From Amycolatopsis coloradensis (GTDB lineage Bacteria; Actinomycetota; Actinomycetes; Mycobacteriales; Pseudonocardiaceae): a stretch of 64,000 nt of DNA. The stretch is taken from the NCBI RefSeq assembly GCF_001953865.1, contig NZ_MQUQ01000004.1, positions 423,261 to 487,260 on the forward strand. Direction: 5' to 3'. The position numbers were made by a program, and so were the translations under genes. The notes beneath the pieces were generated by a model. That model had not been told where the DNA came from, did no database searches, and saw nothing but the letters and a program-made list of their open reading frames with translations. Numbering within the stretch: the stretch's first letter is position 1; each line of letters opens with the position of its first letter. Positions 16,773 to 25,880 of this stretch are shown here, piece after piece.

Positions 16773-17695
16773 CAGGATGCCTCCCATGGCTTCAACCGCA
16801 CTCGTCCGGCGAGTTCCCGCACCGCCTCGTCGCTCCCCGAGCCGAGGCCGTGCCTGGTCACGTTGACCGCTCCCGCGGCGGCCCCCAGGATCAGCGCCTC
16901 TTCCAGCGACTTGCCCTGCGCCAGGCCGGCCGCGAGTCCGGCGGTCATCGAGTCGCCGCCGCCGCGGGTGTCCACCGGCGTCAGGTCGGGCGATTCCACC
17001 AGGACCAGCTTCCCCTCTACGAGGGCGAGCGTTTCCTCGGCCGCCCGGGACACGACGATCGCCCGGGCACCGCACGAAGCCAGCTCACGACATCCCGCCG
17101 CGAGATCGGCCGGCGAGTCCGAATCGGCGAGGCCGTCGGCGACCATCTCTTCGTGGCTGACCTTGATCACCGCGGGCCTGCCCTCGATCGCCTTGGCCAG
17201 CCGCTCCCCGGAAAGATCCACCACCACCTCGGTGCCCTGGGCGCCGAGGTCGCGAGCGAGCCGTTCGTACATCGAATGAGGCACCGGCACGTCGTCCTCG
17301 TCCGGGCCGCTGAGGATGGCGACCTCCGCACGCAGCCCCTGCACCAGGGTCAGTTCGTAGAGATCGTCCAGCTCATGCCGTGACAACGCGTCGGCGGGCA
17401 TCCGCACGACCTCGTCGCGGTGACCGTCCCGTCGATCGTGCACGTAGGCGCCGTTGCGTGCGGCGACCTCCCTGACCTCGACGTCGACACCGATCAGATG
17501 CCGCAGTACCCGTCCGGTCTCGCCGCCGAGCGCGCAACACAACATCGCCCGCGCGCCGAGCGCGTCGATCATCCGCGACTGCCACACTCCCTGCCCGCCC
17601 GCGTGCACGTGGACGTCGGGCACACCCTCGATTTCTTCCACCGTCACCGTCAACTGCGGAGACGGCGCGAACACCGCCACTCGACCATCAGCCAT
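16772..17695 (-). CDS. PfkB-family sugar kinase (1-phosphofructokinase-like)
   Basis: 307 residues. N-terminal APSPQLTVTVEEIEG and HAGGQGVWQSRM resemble the LacC/FruK branch; the C-terminal PfkB signature is DTRGGGDSMTAGLAAG, with the catalytic Asp present but the usual GAGD read as GGGD. It likely phosphorylates a sugar phosphate; given the phosphoketolase pair opposite, fructose- or tagatose-phosphate is a reasonable guess but not shown. First gene of a two-gene unit with surE. Confidence 0.85.
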   Translation of the reverse strand: MADGRVAVFAPSPQLTVTVEEIEGVPDVHVHAGGQGVWQSRMIDALGARAMLCCALGGETGRVLRHLIGVDVEVREVAARNGAYVHDRRDGHRDEVVRMPADALSRHELDDLYELTLVQGLRAEVAILSGPDEDDVPVPHSMYERLARDLGAQGTEVVVDLSGERLAKAIEGRPAVIKVSHEEMVADGLADSDSPADLAAGCRELASCGARAIVVSRAAEETLALVEGKLVLVESPDLTPVDTRGGGDSMTAGLAAGLAQGKSLEEALILGAAAGAVNVTRHGLGSGSDEAVRELAGRVRLKPWEAS

Positions 17696-17734
17696 ATCCG
17701 CCGATTACCCACTTTGTCCGATTTCACCCAAGCC

Positions 17735-17759
17735 GTGTAGGCGGATCCTCCGGCGGGTA
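17735..17759 (+). promoter_or_regulatory. Candidate stress-sigma promoter for phosphoketolase
   Basis: GTGT (17735-17738), 16-nt spacer, GGGTA (17755-17759) followed by A; close to GNNT-N14-16-GGGTAY, ~38 nt before the start codon. Confidence 0.4.
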
Positions 17760-17797
17760 ACCACCGCGGGAACCGGATCCAGCCGGAAGGAGTGAGC

Positions 17798-20095
17798 GTG
17801 GTCACGCGGATCGAGCCCGAAATCCTGCGCCGATACCGGCGGGCGTGCGACTATCTCGCCGGCGCGATGATCCACCTCAAGGACAACTTCCTGCTCACCG
17901 AACCGCTCCGGCCCGAGCACCTCAAGCCGCGGCCACTCGGGCATTGGGGCACCTGCCCCGGCCTGACACTCGTCTATGCGGGACTGAACCGGCTGGTGTC
18001 GAAGACGGGACAGCGGACCCTGCTGATCACCGGACCCGGTCACGGCGCTCCCGCGATCCACGCCAATCTCTGGCTCGAGGGCACACACGCCGAGTACGAC
18101 CCGGCGCTCACCCTCGATGGCCACGGTATGGCCGAGCTGATCAAGCGGTTCTCGTGGCCAGGCGGCTTTCCCAGCCATCTGTCCCCCGAGGTCCCTGGCG
18201 TCATCCACGAGGGCGGCGAACTCGGCTACGCACTGGCTACCGCGTTCGGCGCGGCGTTCGACGACCCCCGCCTCCTGGTCGCGTGCGTCGTCGGCGACGG
18301 TGAAGCGGAGACCGGGCCGACAGCGGCCGCGTGGCACAGCCCGAAGTTCACCGGCCCCGGGGACGGCCGGGTGCTGCCGATCCTGCACCTGAACGGCTAT
18401 AAGATCGCGTCACCCACGATCTACGAGGGCATGAGCGACGACGAACTCGTCGCCTACTTCATCGGCTGCGGCTGGACACCGCTTCTGGTCGACGTACGCG
18501 GTACCGACGATCCGGACACGCCACTCGCCGAAGCCTTGACCTCCGCGCACGGGATGACCGGAAAACGGCCACCGATGATCGTCCTGCGCGGCACCAAGGG
18601 TCTCGGGCTGCCCGCAACCGATCCCGGCGGGACGCCGCTCGAAGGAACGTTCCACGCTCATCAGGTTCCGTTTCCGGACGCCCTCGGCGATCCGGACGAG
18701 CTGGCCGCGCTCGAACGCTGGCTGCGTTCCTACCGTCCCGAGGAGCTGTTCGACGCCGACGGTGTCCCCCAAGCGGATCTGCTCGCCGTTCCTCCTGCTC
18801 CCGAGCTGCGGCTGGGGCGGGTTCCGCAGGCCAACGGCGGGAACCTGCGCCGCGAACTGCCGTTGCCGGAAGTCGGCAAGTTCGCTCTCGCGGTGGACCG
18901 GCCGGGCGATCGGGACGCGAGCGCGACCGAGGTACTCGGCGGCTGGCTGGCCGAACTGGTCCGCCGTGCGCCGCGGACGTTCCGGGTCTTCTGTCCCGAC
19001 GAGCTGGAGTCGAACAAGCTCGGTGCCCTGCTGGAGGTCACGCGACGGCAGTTCGAGCCGGAGGTACCGGGCTACACCGAGCACCTCGGCACGCAGGGCC
19101 GGGTGACGGAAGTCCTGTCGGAACACCTGTGCCAAGGCTGGCTCCAGGGCTACCTGCTCACCGGGAGACACGGCCTCTTCCCCTGCTACGAAGCCTTTGT
19201 GTCCATTGTGGACAGCATGGTGAACCAATACGCCAAGTTTCTCAAGATGTCCGGGGAGGTCGACTGGCGGACCCCGGTGGCGAGCCTGAACTATCTACTC
19301 ACCAGCGACGGCTGGCGGCAGGAGCACAACGGCTACAGCCACCAGGGGCCGGGCTTCATCAACCAGATGCTCACGAAGAAGGCCACCACCGCCCGCGTCT
19401 ACCTCCCCCCGGACGCCAACACGCTGCTCGAAACGATGCACCACTGCCTGTCCTCCACCGATCTGATCAACGTCGTCGTCGCCGGTAAACAGGACGGGCC
19501 TCAATGGCTCTCGCCGGACGAAGCCCGCGCGCACTGCCGGGCGGGGGCGGCGATCTGGCCGTGGGCGAGCACTTCCGGTCCCGCCGACGTGGTCTTGGCG
19601 TGCGCCGGGACCACGCCGACCGTCGAAACGCTCGCAGCAACGCGCCTGCTCGCCGACCTCGCCCCGGACCTGCGGGTGCGCGTGGTGAACGTGGTCGACC
19701 TGCTCACGCTGAGCCCGCCGGACCGGCATCCGCACGGGATGTCCGCCGAAGCCTTCACCGAATGCTTCGGCGAAGACCTCCCAGTCGTCTTCGCGTTCCA
19801 CGGCTATCCCTCGGCGGTTCACGAGGTCCTCCACGGCCGTCCTGGCGTACACCGCTTCCACGTCCACGGCTATCTCGAAGAAGGCACGACGACGACACCG
19901 TTCGCCCTCCTCGCGGACAACCGCATGACCCGGCACGACCTCGCCGCCGACGCGGTCACCCGGGCCCGCGGCTGGTCGTCCACCGGCGGCGATCTCGCCG
20001 GCGATCTCCGCCGACGGCGTGACGCGCTGCTCACCCTGTCCTATCGCGACGGTGAGGACCCCGCCGAGATCACCGGGTGGCGGTGGGCCCGGTGA
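17798..20095 (+). CDS. xfp: Xylulose-5-phosphate/fructose-6-phosphate phosphoketolase
   Basis: 765 residues. Family blocks are clear: GHWGTCPGLTLVYAGLNRL, GPGHGAPA, PGVIHEGGELGYAL, the thiamine-diphosphate motif GDGEAETGPTAAAWH and SPTIYEGMSDDELVAY. The enzyme cleaves ketose phosphates with phosphate to acetyl phosphate and a shorter aldose phosphate. GTG 17798 is preferred over GTG 17792 because GGAG then sits five nt upstream. It overlaps the acetate kinase start, forming a two-gene pathway unit. Confidence 0.96.
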   Translation: MVTRIEPEILRRYRRACDYLAGAMIHLKDNFLLTEPLRPEHLKPRPLGHWGTCPGLTLVYAGLNRLVSKTGQRTLLITGPGHGAPAIHANLWLEGTHAEYDPALTLDGHGMAELIKRFSWPGGFPSHLSPEVPGVIHEGGELGYALATAFGAAFDDPRLLVACVVGDGEAETGPTAAAWHSPKFTGPGDGRVLPILHLNGYKIASPTIYEGMSDDELVAYFIGCGWTPLLVDVRGTDDPDTPLAEALTSAHGMTGKRPPMIVLRGTKGLGLPATDPGGTPLEGTFHAHQVPFPDALGDPDELAALERWLRSYRPEELFDADGVPQADLLAVPPAPELRLGRVPQANGGNLRRELPLPEVGKFALAVDRPGDRDASATEVLGGWLAELVRRAPRTFRVFCPDELESNKLGALLEVTRRQFEPEVPGYTEHLGTQGRVTEVLSEHLCQGWLQGYLLTGRHGLFPCYEAFVSIVDSMVNQYAKFLKMSGEVDWRTPVASLNYLLTSDGWRQEHNGYSHQGPGFINQMLTKKATTARVYLPPDANTLLETMHHCLSSTDLINVVVAGKQDGPQWLSPDEARAHCRAGAAIWPWASTSGPADVVLACAGTTPTVETLAATRLLADLAPDLRVRVVNVVDLLTLSPPDRHPHGMSAEAFTECFGEDLPVVFAFHGYPSAVHEVLHGRPGVHRFHVHGYLEEGTTTTPFALLADNRMTRHDLAADAVTRARGWSSTGGDLAGDLRRRRDALLTLSYRDGEDPAEITGWRWAR

Positions 20096-21177
20096 AGGTA
20101 CTGACGGTCAACCCCGGGTCGGGCAGTCTGCGCCTGCACGTCGTCCGGACCGAGGACGAGCACGTCCTCGACGCCGTGGAAATCGGCAAGCCCGCCGACG
20201 AGGCCGACGGTGAGATCGAGTCCTTTGTGGACCGCGTCGGCGAACTGGACGCGGTGGCGCACCGGCTGGTCCACGGCGGCCGGGATCTCGACTCCCCCAC
20301 CGTCGTCACGCCTGCCGTCCGGACGCGGATCGCGGACGTGCGCTCGCTGGCACCCGAGCACATCCCGCATACCGAAGCAATGCTGGACAAGCTGACCGAG
20401 CGGCTGCCGGGCCTCCCGCACGTCGTCTGTCCCGACACGGCCTTCCATCGTGGCCTCCCGGAGGTGGCCCGCACCTATCCGCTGCCCGAGGCATGGCGGG
20501 CGCGATGGGATCTGCGCCGCTACGGGTTCCATGGCCTGTCTTACCAGTGGGCCTCGCGCCGGGCCGCGGAACTGCTGGAACGCCCAGCCGGGGACCTGAA
20601 TCTGCTGATCGCCCATCTGTCGGGCGGCTGCTCCGTGAGCGCGGTGGCCCGTGGCCGCACTGTCGACACATCGATGGGTTTCACCCCGCTCGAAGGCACG
20701 ATGATGACCAAGCGGTCGGGCGCCGTGGACCCGGGGATGCTGCTGTGGCTGCTGCGCGAAGGACATCTGACCGTCGGTGAACTGGAGGACGGGCTCTACC
20801 ACCGCTCCGGGCTGCTCGGCCTGTCCGGCACGTCGGACGACACCCGCGAACTGGTCCGGCAAGCGCGCGACGGCGACGTCGCCGCCCGCTTCGCGCTCGC
20901 CGTGTTCGAGCACCGCGCCCGGCGTGAACTCGCCGCCGTCGCCGCGAGTCTCGACAGCGTCGACGCGCTGGTGTTCACCGGTGACATCGGCTGGGACCAG
21001 CCGGAAATCGCCGAAGCGGTCGCCGGTGGACTCGGTGTGCTCGGGATTTCCGGCGGCCTCGACGCCGGCCGCGACCGGGACGCGGTGATCAGCGATCCCG
21101 CGGCCTCCATCCCGGTGCTCACCGTTCGATCGCGCGAAGAACTCTCCCTGGCTCACGCCGCCGAGACGATCGCATGA
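20092..21177 (+). CDS. ackA: Acetate kinase, short divergent form
   Basis: 361 residues, somewhat shorter than the usual ~395. Recognisable blocks: AHRLVHGGRDL, CPDTAFHRGLP, RRYGFHGLSYQW and MGFTPLEGTMMTKRSGAVDPG. It differs from canonical enzymes in NPGSGSLRLHV (normally NxGSSSxK) and in AHLSGGCSV (normally AHLGNG), so kinetics or substrate may differ. Start GTG 20092 overlaps the phosphoketolase stop (GTGA); GTG 20077 is possible. It converts acetyl phosphate from the phosphoketolase to acetate with ATP gain. Confidence 0.92.
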   Translation: MKVLTVNPGSGSLRLHVVRTEDEHVLDAVEIGKPADEADGEIESFVDRVGELDAVAHRLVHGGRDLDSPTVVTPAVRTRIADVRSLAPEHIPHTEAMLDKLTERLPGLPHVVCPDTAFHRGLPEVARTYPLPEAWRARWDLRRYGFHGLSYQWASRRAAELLERPAGDLNLLIAHLSGGCSVSAVARGRTVDTSMGFTPLEGTMMTKRSGAVDPGMLLWLLREGHLTVGELEDGLYHRSGLLGLSGTSDDTRELVRQARDGDVAARFALAVFEHRARRELAAVAASLDSVDALVFTGDIGWDQPEIAEAVAGGLGVLGISGGLDAGRDRDAVISDPAASIPVLTVRSREELSLAHAAETIA

Positions 21178-21206
21178 TCAGCGCGGGTAGCGGGTAGCCC
21201 TCGGTT

Positions 21207-21845
21207 ATGAACGACGAACGCATCGTCCGACGGCTGCTCGAACACGCCGGGCCGACGTATGCCGCCGAAGCCGGGGTCAAGCTGGCCGACCAGCCCTCGC
21301 CGCTGTATCGGCTGCTCGTGCTCTCGACGCTGCTGTCGACCCGGATCAAGTCCGACATCGCCGTCGACGCCGCGAAAGAGCTGTCCAAGGCGAAACTGAC
21401 CACTCCCCGCGCCATGGCGGACGCCCGCCGGCAACACCGCGTGGACGCGCTGGGCAGGGTTCACTACAAACGCTACGACGAGCAAACCGCGACGGCGCTC
21501 GGCGAGAGCGCGAAGGCCCTACTGGGCCGGTACTCCGGTGACCTTCGAAAGCTCCGCGAAGAAGCGGGGCGCGATCGGGACGGGATCACCGAACGGCTTC
21601 GGAAGTTCTCCAGGATCGGACCGGTCGGCGCGGACATCTTCTGCCGCGAAGCACAACTCGTGTGGCCGGAACTTCGGCCCTACTTCGACAAGAAAGCCCT
21701 CGACGGCGCGAAACGAGTCGGCCTTCCGACGGACGCCGATGCCCTGGCGCGGCTCACCGACGCGAAGAAGCTGGCTCCGCTCGCGGCCAACCTCGTCCGG
21801 GTCGCGCTCGACAAGGATCTGGCCGACGAGATCACCGGGGACTGA
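21207..21845 (+). CDS. Endonuclease III-like HhH-GPD DNA repair protein
   Basis: 212 residues with the HhH-GPD layout: LVLSTLLSTRIKSDIAVDAA at the N-terminus, helix-hairpin-helix around RKFSRIGPVGADIF. The usual catalytic Lys/Asp region is seen as LRKFSRIGPVGADIFCRE, and the four-cysteine Fe-S loop of true Nth is absent. Probably a base-excision-related protein or a non-catalytic relative. ATG 21207 lies 29 nt after ackA. Followed at 42 nt by the DUF4383 gene. Confidence 0.8.
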   Translation: MNDERIVRRLLEHAGPTYAAEAGVKLADQPSPLYRLLVLSTLLSTRIKSDIAVDAAKELSKAKLTTPRAMADARRQHRVDALGRVHYKRYDEQTATALGESAKALLGRYSGDLRKLREEAGRDRDGITERLRKFSRIGPVGADIFCREAQLVWPELRPYFDKKALDGAKRVGLPTDADALARLTDAKKLAPLAANLVRVALDKDLADEITGD

Positions 21846-21887
21846 ACCCGGCTCGGGCGCCAAACGTGACAAACGGAGGTGTTTCCC

Positions 21888-22316
21888 ATGAACGAACGAA
21901 CGGCCGAATCGTCCTTGCGGCCCGCGGTACTGGTGCTCGCACTGATCCTGCTCACGGTAGGTGTCCTCGGGTTCTTTTTCCTCCCCGAGGACAATCAGGC
22001 GGGCGAAAACACCCTGTGGATCTTCAGCGCCACGGGAATGCTCGACATCATCCGGACGGGCACCGGCGTTCTCGGCCTGACGGCCATGCTGAAACCCTCC
22101 GCCATCCGGGCCTACGGCTGGATCGTTTTCGTGGGTTTCGCCGGTTTGACCGCCTTCGGTGTGCTTTCCGCGGCAACGACCACGGCCGGTGACGCGGTGA
22201 ACTTCGGCTGGGCCGACAACGTGCTCCACGGCTTGGCCTCGATCGGCGCGCTGGGCATCGCCCTGGTGTCCACCCGGAGCGCGAAACCGGCGGAGCAGGC
22301 GGAACGCCGGGCGTAG
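21888..22316 (+). CDS. DUF4383 four-helix membrane protein
   Basis: 142 residues with four hydrophobic segments (LVLALILLTVGVLGFFF, MLDIIRTGTGVLGL, YGWIVFVGFAGLTAFGV, LHGLASIGALGIALV), the pattern of DUF4383 proteins. The family has no known function and is common near stress genes. ATG 21888 is eight nt after GGAGG; a GTG at 21879 within the ribosome binding site is less likely. Confidence 0.85.
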   Translation: MNERTAESSLRPAVLVLALILLTVGVLGFFFLPEDNQAGENTLWIFSATGMLDIIRTGTGVLGLTAMLKPSAIRAYGWIVFVGFAGLTAFGVLSAATTTAGDAVNFGWADNVLHGLASIGALGIALVSTRSAKPAEQAERRA

Positions 22317-22470
22317 TTCGGGGGTCAGGGCCAAGAGTGTTCCCGGTACCTGCGGCGGGCGAGGCGGTCCGTGAGAAAGACCTGGAACACGCGCCGGGGA
22401 CCCACCAGGTACGACGAGGGCGCGTGTACTTCAGACGACCAAAGTGCCGATGCCGCGTGGGTCGAGATGG

Positions 22471-22513
22471 TCATGAGTGGCGTTTCGGGTTCTCACCGAA
22501 CCGCCACTCACGA
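22471..22513. repeat. 43-nt imperfect palindrome (19-5-19)
   Basis: Arms TCATGAGTGGCGTTTCGGG and ACCGAACCGCCACTCACGA pair at about 16 of 19 positions around TTCTC. A related arm (TCGTGAGTG...) recurs at 30965-31015 and 40888, suggesting a second dispersed family. Confidence 0.6.
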
Positions 22514-22603
22514 CCAAACCCGACCAGGCACGCCACCTTTACCCCTCCCCTCACCGTCCTTACCCGCTCACGGCTCACCTGGCCGTGTGGTGCGCATCCC
22601 TGG

Positions 22604-22658
22604 TGTCGCGAAAGCCACTTTCGGGACATCTGATGTCCCGAAAGTGGCTTTCGCGACA
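22604..22658. repeat. 55-nt dispersed palindrome, copy 2 (perfect)
   Basis: Both 25-nt arms are exactly complementary around TCTGA; the most perfect of the four copies. It lies between the convergent DUF4383 and DUF2945 genes. Confidence 0.95.
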
Positions 22659-22856
22659 CGGGCAGTCGGGGGTGGGGCGTTCGGGACGACGGTGATGCGA
22701 AAGCCTCATCCGTAACCTCACCGTTGAGAGCCCTGTTCGCAACACCTGTTCCGAGATCGAACATCAAGGGAGGGCGCGAGCACGCCACGGTTGACTTACC
22801 CCTCAAGAGATCCCGTATCGCCGCTCGCGACCGCCCCCGAATCCCGCAGTTCGAGG

Positions 22857-23066
22857 CTAGAGTTTCTCCAGCGCCTCGGGCTTGTGCACAGCCTCACCGC
22901 CACTCTTGTCGCTGCGCACCAGATACTGTGGCTCGTCACGAGACGCCCGGACGGTGCGACCGGCCGCCTCGGTGTCCGAGGTGATTTCTTTGAGCACCTC
23001 ACCCACGGCTTCCCCGCCGTGACTGTTCCAGCGCACCCTGTCGCCCTGGTGAAATCGCTTCGTCAT
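22857..23066 (-). CDS. DUF2945 (TUDOR-like hypervirulence-associated) protein
   Basis: 69 residues: MTKRFHQGDRVRWNSHGGEA, then GEVLKEITSDTEAAGRTVRAS and EPQYLVRSDKSG..AVHKPEAL, the compact SH3/TUDOR-like barrel of DUF2945. Function unknown. ATG 23066 has GGGAGG five nt upstream and overlaps the stop of the small membrane protein gene (ATGA), so the two are coupled. Confidence 0.88.
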   Translation of the reverse strand: MTKRFHQGDRVRWNSHGGEAVGEVLKEITSDTEAAGRTVRASRDEPQYLVRSDKSGGEAVHKPEALEKL

Positions 23067-23194
23067 TTCTTCCTCCCGTGAATCGCGAGCACGACACACC
23101 ACAGCACGAAATAACCGGGCACCCCATGCCGAATCAGAACCACCAGACCCATCAACAGGACCAGGGCCGTACCGATAGCCGTGAACAGGGACAC
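23063..23194 (-). CDS. Small single-span membrane protein
   Basis: From GTG 23194, 43 residues: VSLFTAIGTALVLLMGLVVL, then IRHGVPGYFVLWCVVLAIHG and a basic end RKK. One or two hydrophobic helices. The stop overlaps the DUF2945 start, which supports real translation; the ribosome binding site is weak. No family recognised. Confidence 0.5.
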   Translation of the reverse strand: MSLFTAIGTALVLLMGLVVLIRHGVPGYFVLWCVVLAIHGRKK

Positions 23195-23502
23195 CGCCCC
23201 GGCTGGACGAGCACGTCCGCCGCCGACCGGGATCCGCGGCGATGTCCCGCCAAGGATCGTCCTTTGGGGACATTCGCCGCCGGATCCCAGCCGTCCGGCG
23301 ACGCCTTGCCGAGTTCGCGCCATTCGATCGGGGTGGCCACGCCCGCAACGAATACGGCCGACGAAATCTGCGCGTAACCATTCCGATTGGCGTCGCGGAA
23401 CCGCGGTCTTTTTTCCCGGCCGCGCGCCGGAAGCCTTCGGCTCCGGGGTCTGGGTGCGGTCACGCTCCGCGCGGTAGTCGCCAGCCGATCCGGGCTCCGC
23501 CG

Positions 23503-23940
23503 TCAGTTCCCCGCCCAGCCGCCTTGCTGCTCGGCGGCGTCGACATCGGCATCGGCGGTCGCGGTGTGCGCCAGCGCGGCCACGGTCTCCTCCAGCCCGC
23601 GCTGGACCTCCGCGTCGTCGGCGTCGCGGACGCTGTGCAAGGTCACGGTGAGGCGGGACGCGGCCGGGCCGTCCTCGGCGATGGACAACTCGCCTTGGTA
23701 GTCGTGGGGCCCTTGTGCTCCCCAACGCAGGGAGCGGTTGCCCTCATCGACCTTCAGCCACGCCTCTCCCTCCACGTGTTCACCATGGACCTCGGCTTCG
23801 ACGTGGACGGCATCACCGCCCTCCGGTTCGGCCTGAGTCAGCTGCGGGAAGTAGCGCGGCAAATTCCGCGGCTCGCGCAGGAACGCGAACAGCTCGGAGG
23901 GGGGCATCTCGATCGTGGCGGTGTGGCGATAGTCGGTCAT
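23503..23940 (-). CDS. SRPBCC-fold protein
   Basis: 145 residues. MTDYRHTATIEMPPSELFAF and LREPRNLPRYFPQLTQAEPE are the classic first strand and helices; the beta-sheet WLKVDEGNRSLRWGAQ and a C-terminal helix follow. Ends with a long Ala/Asp-rich tail. Likely ligand-binding or stress-related; no catalytic residues can be named. ATG 23940 with cgGGAac upstream. Confidence 0.82.
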   Translation of the reverse strand: MTDYRHTATIEMPPSELFAFLREPRNLPRYFPQLTQAEPEGGDAVHVEAEVHGEHVEGEAWLKVDEGNRSLRWGAQGPHDYQGELSIAEDGPAASRLTVTLHSVRDADDAEVQRGLEETVAALAHTATADADVDAAEQQGGWAGN

Positions 23941-24136
23941 GTTCCCGCGTACCCCGCGCCCCGTCCGCGAAACGCGCGGGCCGGGTGCTGGTCGAGCAGG
24001 CCGCTGTCGATGCGGCGATCGAGGAACGACACGGTCAACCGGCAGCACGTGGTCGCGTTCCGCACGCGACCGGATCCGCCAGACCACACGCGGGAACCAC
24101 TGGCGTTCAGCGGCCGAGGAGAGGACGGTGGGGCAT

Positions 24137-24388
24137 ATGACCACTTCGGAGCCCGATTCATTCGCGAACGCGGCTTGGGTGGTGCGCGCACTCGAAAGGC
24201 GGGTGGCGGTGAACGAAGCCGTCGGCGTCTTGCGGGGATGGCAGGACTGTGATGCCGGGCAAGCGCTCGCCGACCTGACCGGTGACACCGGCCCGGCCGG
24301 ACGCGACGCCGAGGCCGCCCGGATCGCGGCCGTCGTCAACGCCCAGGCCGACGGCACCGCCGACCCCGATTACGGGGGCTGGGCCTAG
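24137..24388 (+). CDS. Short ANTAR-like protein
   Basis: 83 residues. The segment VRALERRVAVNEAVGVLRGW resembles the first two helices of ANTAR RNA-binding domains (LxxRxVIxxAxGVL), followed by QALADLTG and a third helix. No GAF or receiver domain. It converges on two GAF-ANTAR genes; its stop overlaps the end of the first of them by 4 nt. Real coding is supported by ATG position and codon use. Confidence 0.6.
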   Translation: MTTSEPDSFANAAWVVRALERRVAVNEAVGVLRGWQDCDAGQALADLTGDTGPAGRDAEAARIAAVVNAQADGTADPDYGGWA

Positions 24389-25143
24389 CGCCCCTCGACG
24401 AGGTCAGCGGGGCGGAGCGAGCCGTCCGTGATCGCTCCCGTGACCTCGCGCAAGGTACTGCCATGATCGGCGACGTAGTCCAGGATCGCGGCGCTCGCGG
24501 TCGAGGGGTCGAGATCGAGGGTTCCGGCGACCAGCCCGACAGCCTGGCCGTACTGGGCGCGATCGTTCAGCGCGGTGACCCTGGCTTCCAGGAACCGGTC
24601 CGCGCGGCGATCGCCGCGTTCCTGCACCAGCGCGAGCACCGCCAGATCCGACACCACCTGCGCCAGCTCCAGCTGCCATTGCTCCAGCGTCACTTCCACG
24701 CCGTAGAACAGGTTGAACCCGCCTACCGCGCGTCCATCCAGCTTCATCGGCACGGCGACCGCCGAGCGGTATCCCGCGGCGAGCGCGGCAGGAACGAAGT
24801 TGGGCCACTTCTCCCGCTTCGCCGCCAAATCGGGTGACGTGACCAAGGTGGCGAGCGCGATGCAGTCGACACAGGGCCCTTGATCGATCTCGGTTTGCAG
24901 CGACTCCAGGAACTGCACTCGCTCGTCCGAAGCGGCCACCACGTCCAGTCCGCCGCCCGCGCGCGCCAGCAGCACCCCGGTCGAGGTGGCCCCGAGCAAC
25001 TCGGTACCCATCTCGGTGATCAGGCGCAGCACGGTGGCGTTGTCCGGCGTGCCGACCAGGCGGGTGGTGATGGCGGCCAGCGCACCGGTCAGATCGGGCG
25101 CGAGTGTGCCGGGATCTCCGCCGGACCTGCGGTGACGACTCAT
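24385..25143 (-). CDS. GAF-ANTAR regulator A
   Basis: 252 residues. An N-terminal GAF domain (LTGALAAITTRLVGTPDNAT, DQGPCVDCIALATLVTSPDL, AVAVPMKLDGRAVGGFNLFY) is followed by an ANTAR domain (ALNDRAQYGQAVGLVAGTLD ... STASAAILDYVADHG). Such proteins bind dual-hairpin RNA targets as antiterminators when their sensor domain is engaged. Start ATG 25143 with GGAGG four nt upstream; an ATG at 25167 overlaps the upstream stop. Second gene of a two-gene unit. Confidence 0.88.
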   Translation of the reverse strand: MSRHRRSGGDPGTLAPDLTGALAAITTRLVGTPDNATVLRLITEMGTELLGATSTGVLLARAGGGLDVVAASDERVQFLESLQTEIDQGPCVDCIALATLVTSPDLAAKREKWPNFVPAALAAGYRSAVAVPMKLDGRAVGGFNLFYGVEVTLEQWQLELAQVVSDLAVLALVQERGDRRADRFLEARVTALNDRAQYGQAVGLVAGTLDLDPSTASAAILDYVADHGSTLREVTGAITDGSLRPADLVEGR

Positions 25144-25163
25144 GTTTCCTCCAGCTCGGCGGT

Positions 25164-25880
25164 TCATTCGGCAAGCTCGTCCAGGACGATGCGCCGCTCC
25201 AGCACGTCACGGGCGACGTGCAGGATCGACCTGTTCCGGCCATAGGCATGAGCACGCAATCGGATGAACGCGTCATCGAGACCTATGTGCAACTGGGCGG
25301 CGAGCATGCCCGTGGCCACGTTGACATCTTGGAACGACCGCACCGGGTCAGGGGAGAACTCGTGCCCCTCCCCTTCCGCCTTCCGGGCGTGCCGCAGGAG
25401 CGCGGCGGCGCCGAGGTCCGCCGCCAACGTGGCGTCCCTGAGTTCGTCAGCGGGCAGGCCGCCGGTGCTGCGGCGGAACAGCTCCAGCGTGCCAAGCCGG
25501 ATCGCGCCCAGCTGGAGCGGGAACGCGAACATCGCCACCGCTCCCTTGGCTAGCGCCGACTGGGCGAAGCCCGGCCAGCGCACCTGTGCGACGCTCAGAT
25601 CGGGCACCAGTATCGGACTACCGAGGGTGAACGCCTCCACACCCGGCCCTTCACCGACGGTGTACTGCAGTTCCGCCAGATCGGCGACCCAGGAATCGCT
25701 GGCCCCGAGAACCTCTTCCGCGTGGGGGCCACCGCGCAAGGCGAGGGTCGCCGCGTCCACCTGGTCGAACGTCTCCACACACGTGAGACAAACCGTCTGC
25801 GCCCAGCCGTCCCGGCGGCCCGCCACTTCGGCGCCGGCGGCGATCGCGCGCCACAACGGCTGTCGTTGCCGCCCGTTCAC
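25164..25880 (-). CDS. GAF-ANTAR regulator B
   Basis: 238 residues. GAF-like half (TFDQVDAATLALRGGPHAEE, LQYTVGEGPGVEAFTLGSPI, GFAQSALAKGAVAMFAFPLQ) and a C-terminal ANTAR region (VATGMLAAQLHIGLDDAFIR LRAHAYGRNR). Paralogous to regulator A and coupled to it (4-nt overlap if A starts at 25167). GTG 25880 with AAGGGG upstream. Confidence 0.87.
   Translation of the reverse strand: MNGRQRQPLWRAIAAGAEVAGRRDGWAQTVCLTCVETFDQVDAATLALRGGPHAEEVLGASDSWVADLAELQYTVGEGPGVEAFTLGSPILVPDLSVAQVRWPGFAQSALAKGAVAMFAFPLQLGAIRLGTLELFRRSTGGLPADELRDATLAADLGAAALLRHARKAEGEGHEFSPDPVRSFQDVNVATGMLAAQLHIGLDDAFIRLRAHAYGRNRSILHVARDVLERRIVLDELAE

Larger units (their letters stand above)
22317..22856. other. Gene-free stretch between convergent genes
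   Basis: 540 nt between two 3' ends. It holds a 43-nt imperfect palindrome (22471-22513) and copy 2 of the 55-nt palindrome (22604-22658). No reading frame with a ribosome binding site or family resemblance was found. Confidence 0.7.

Noticed and set aside
22371..22715. Plus-strand frame after DUF4383
   Set aside because: Runs through the palindromes, no ribosome binding site, no protein-like pattern.
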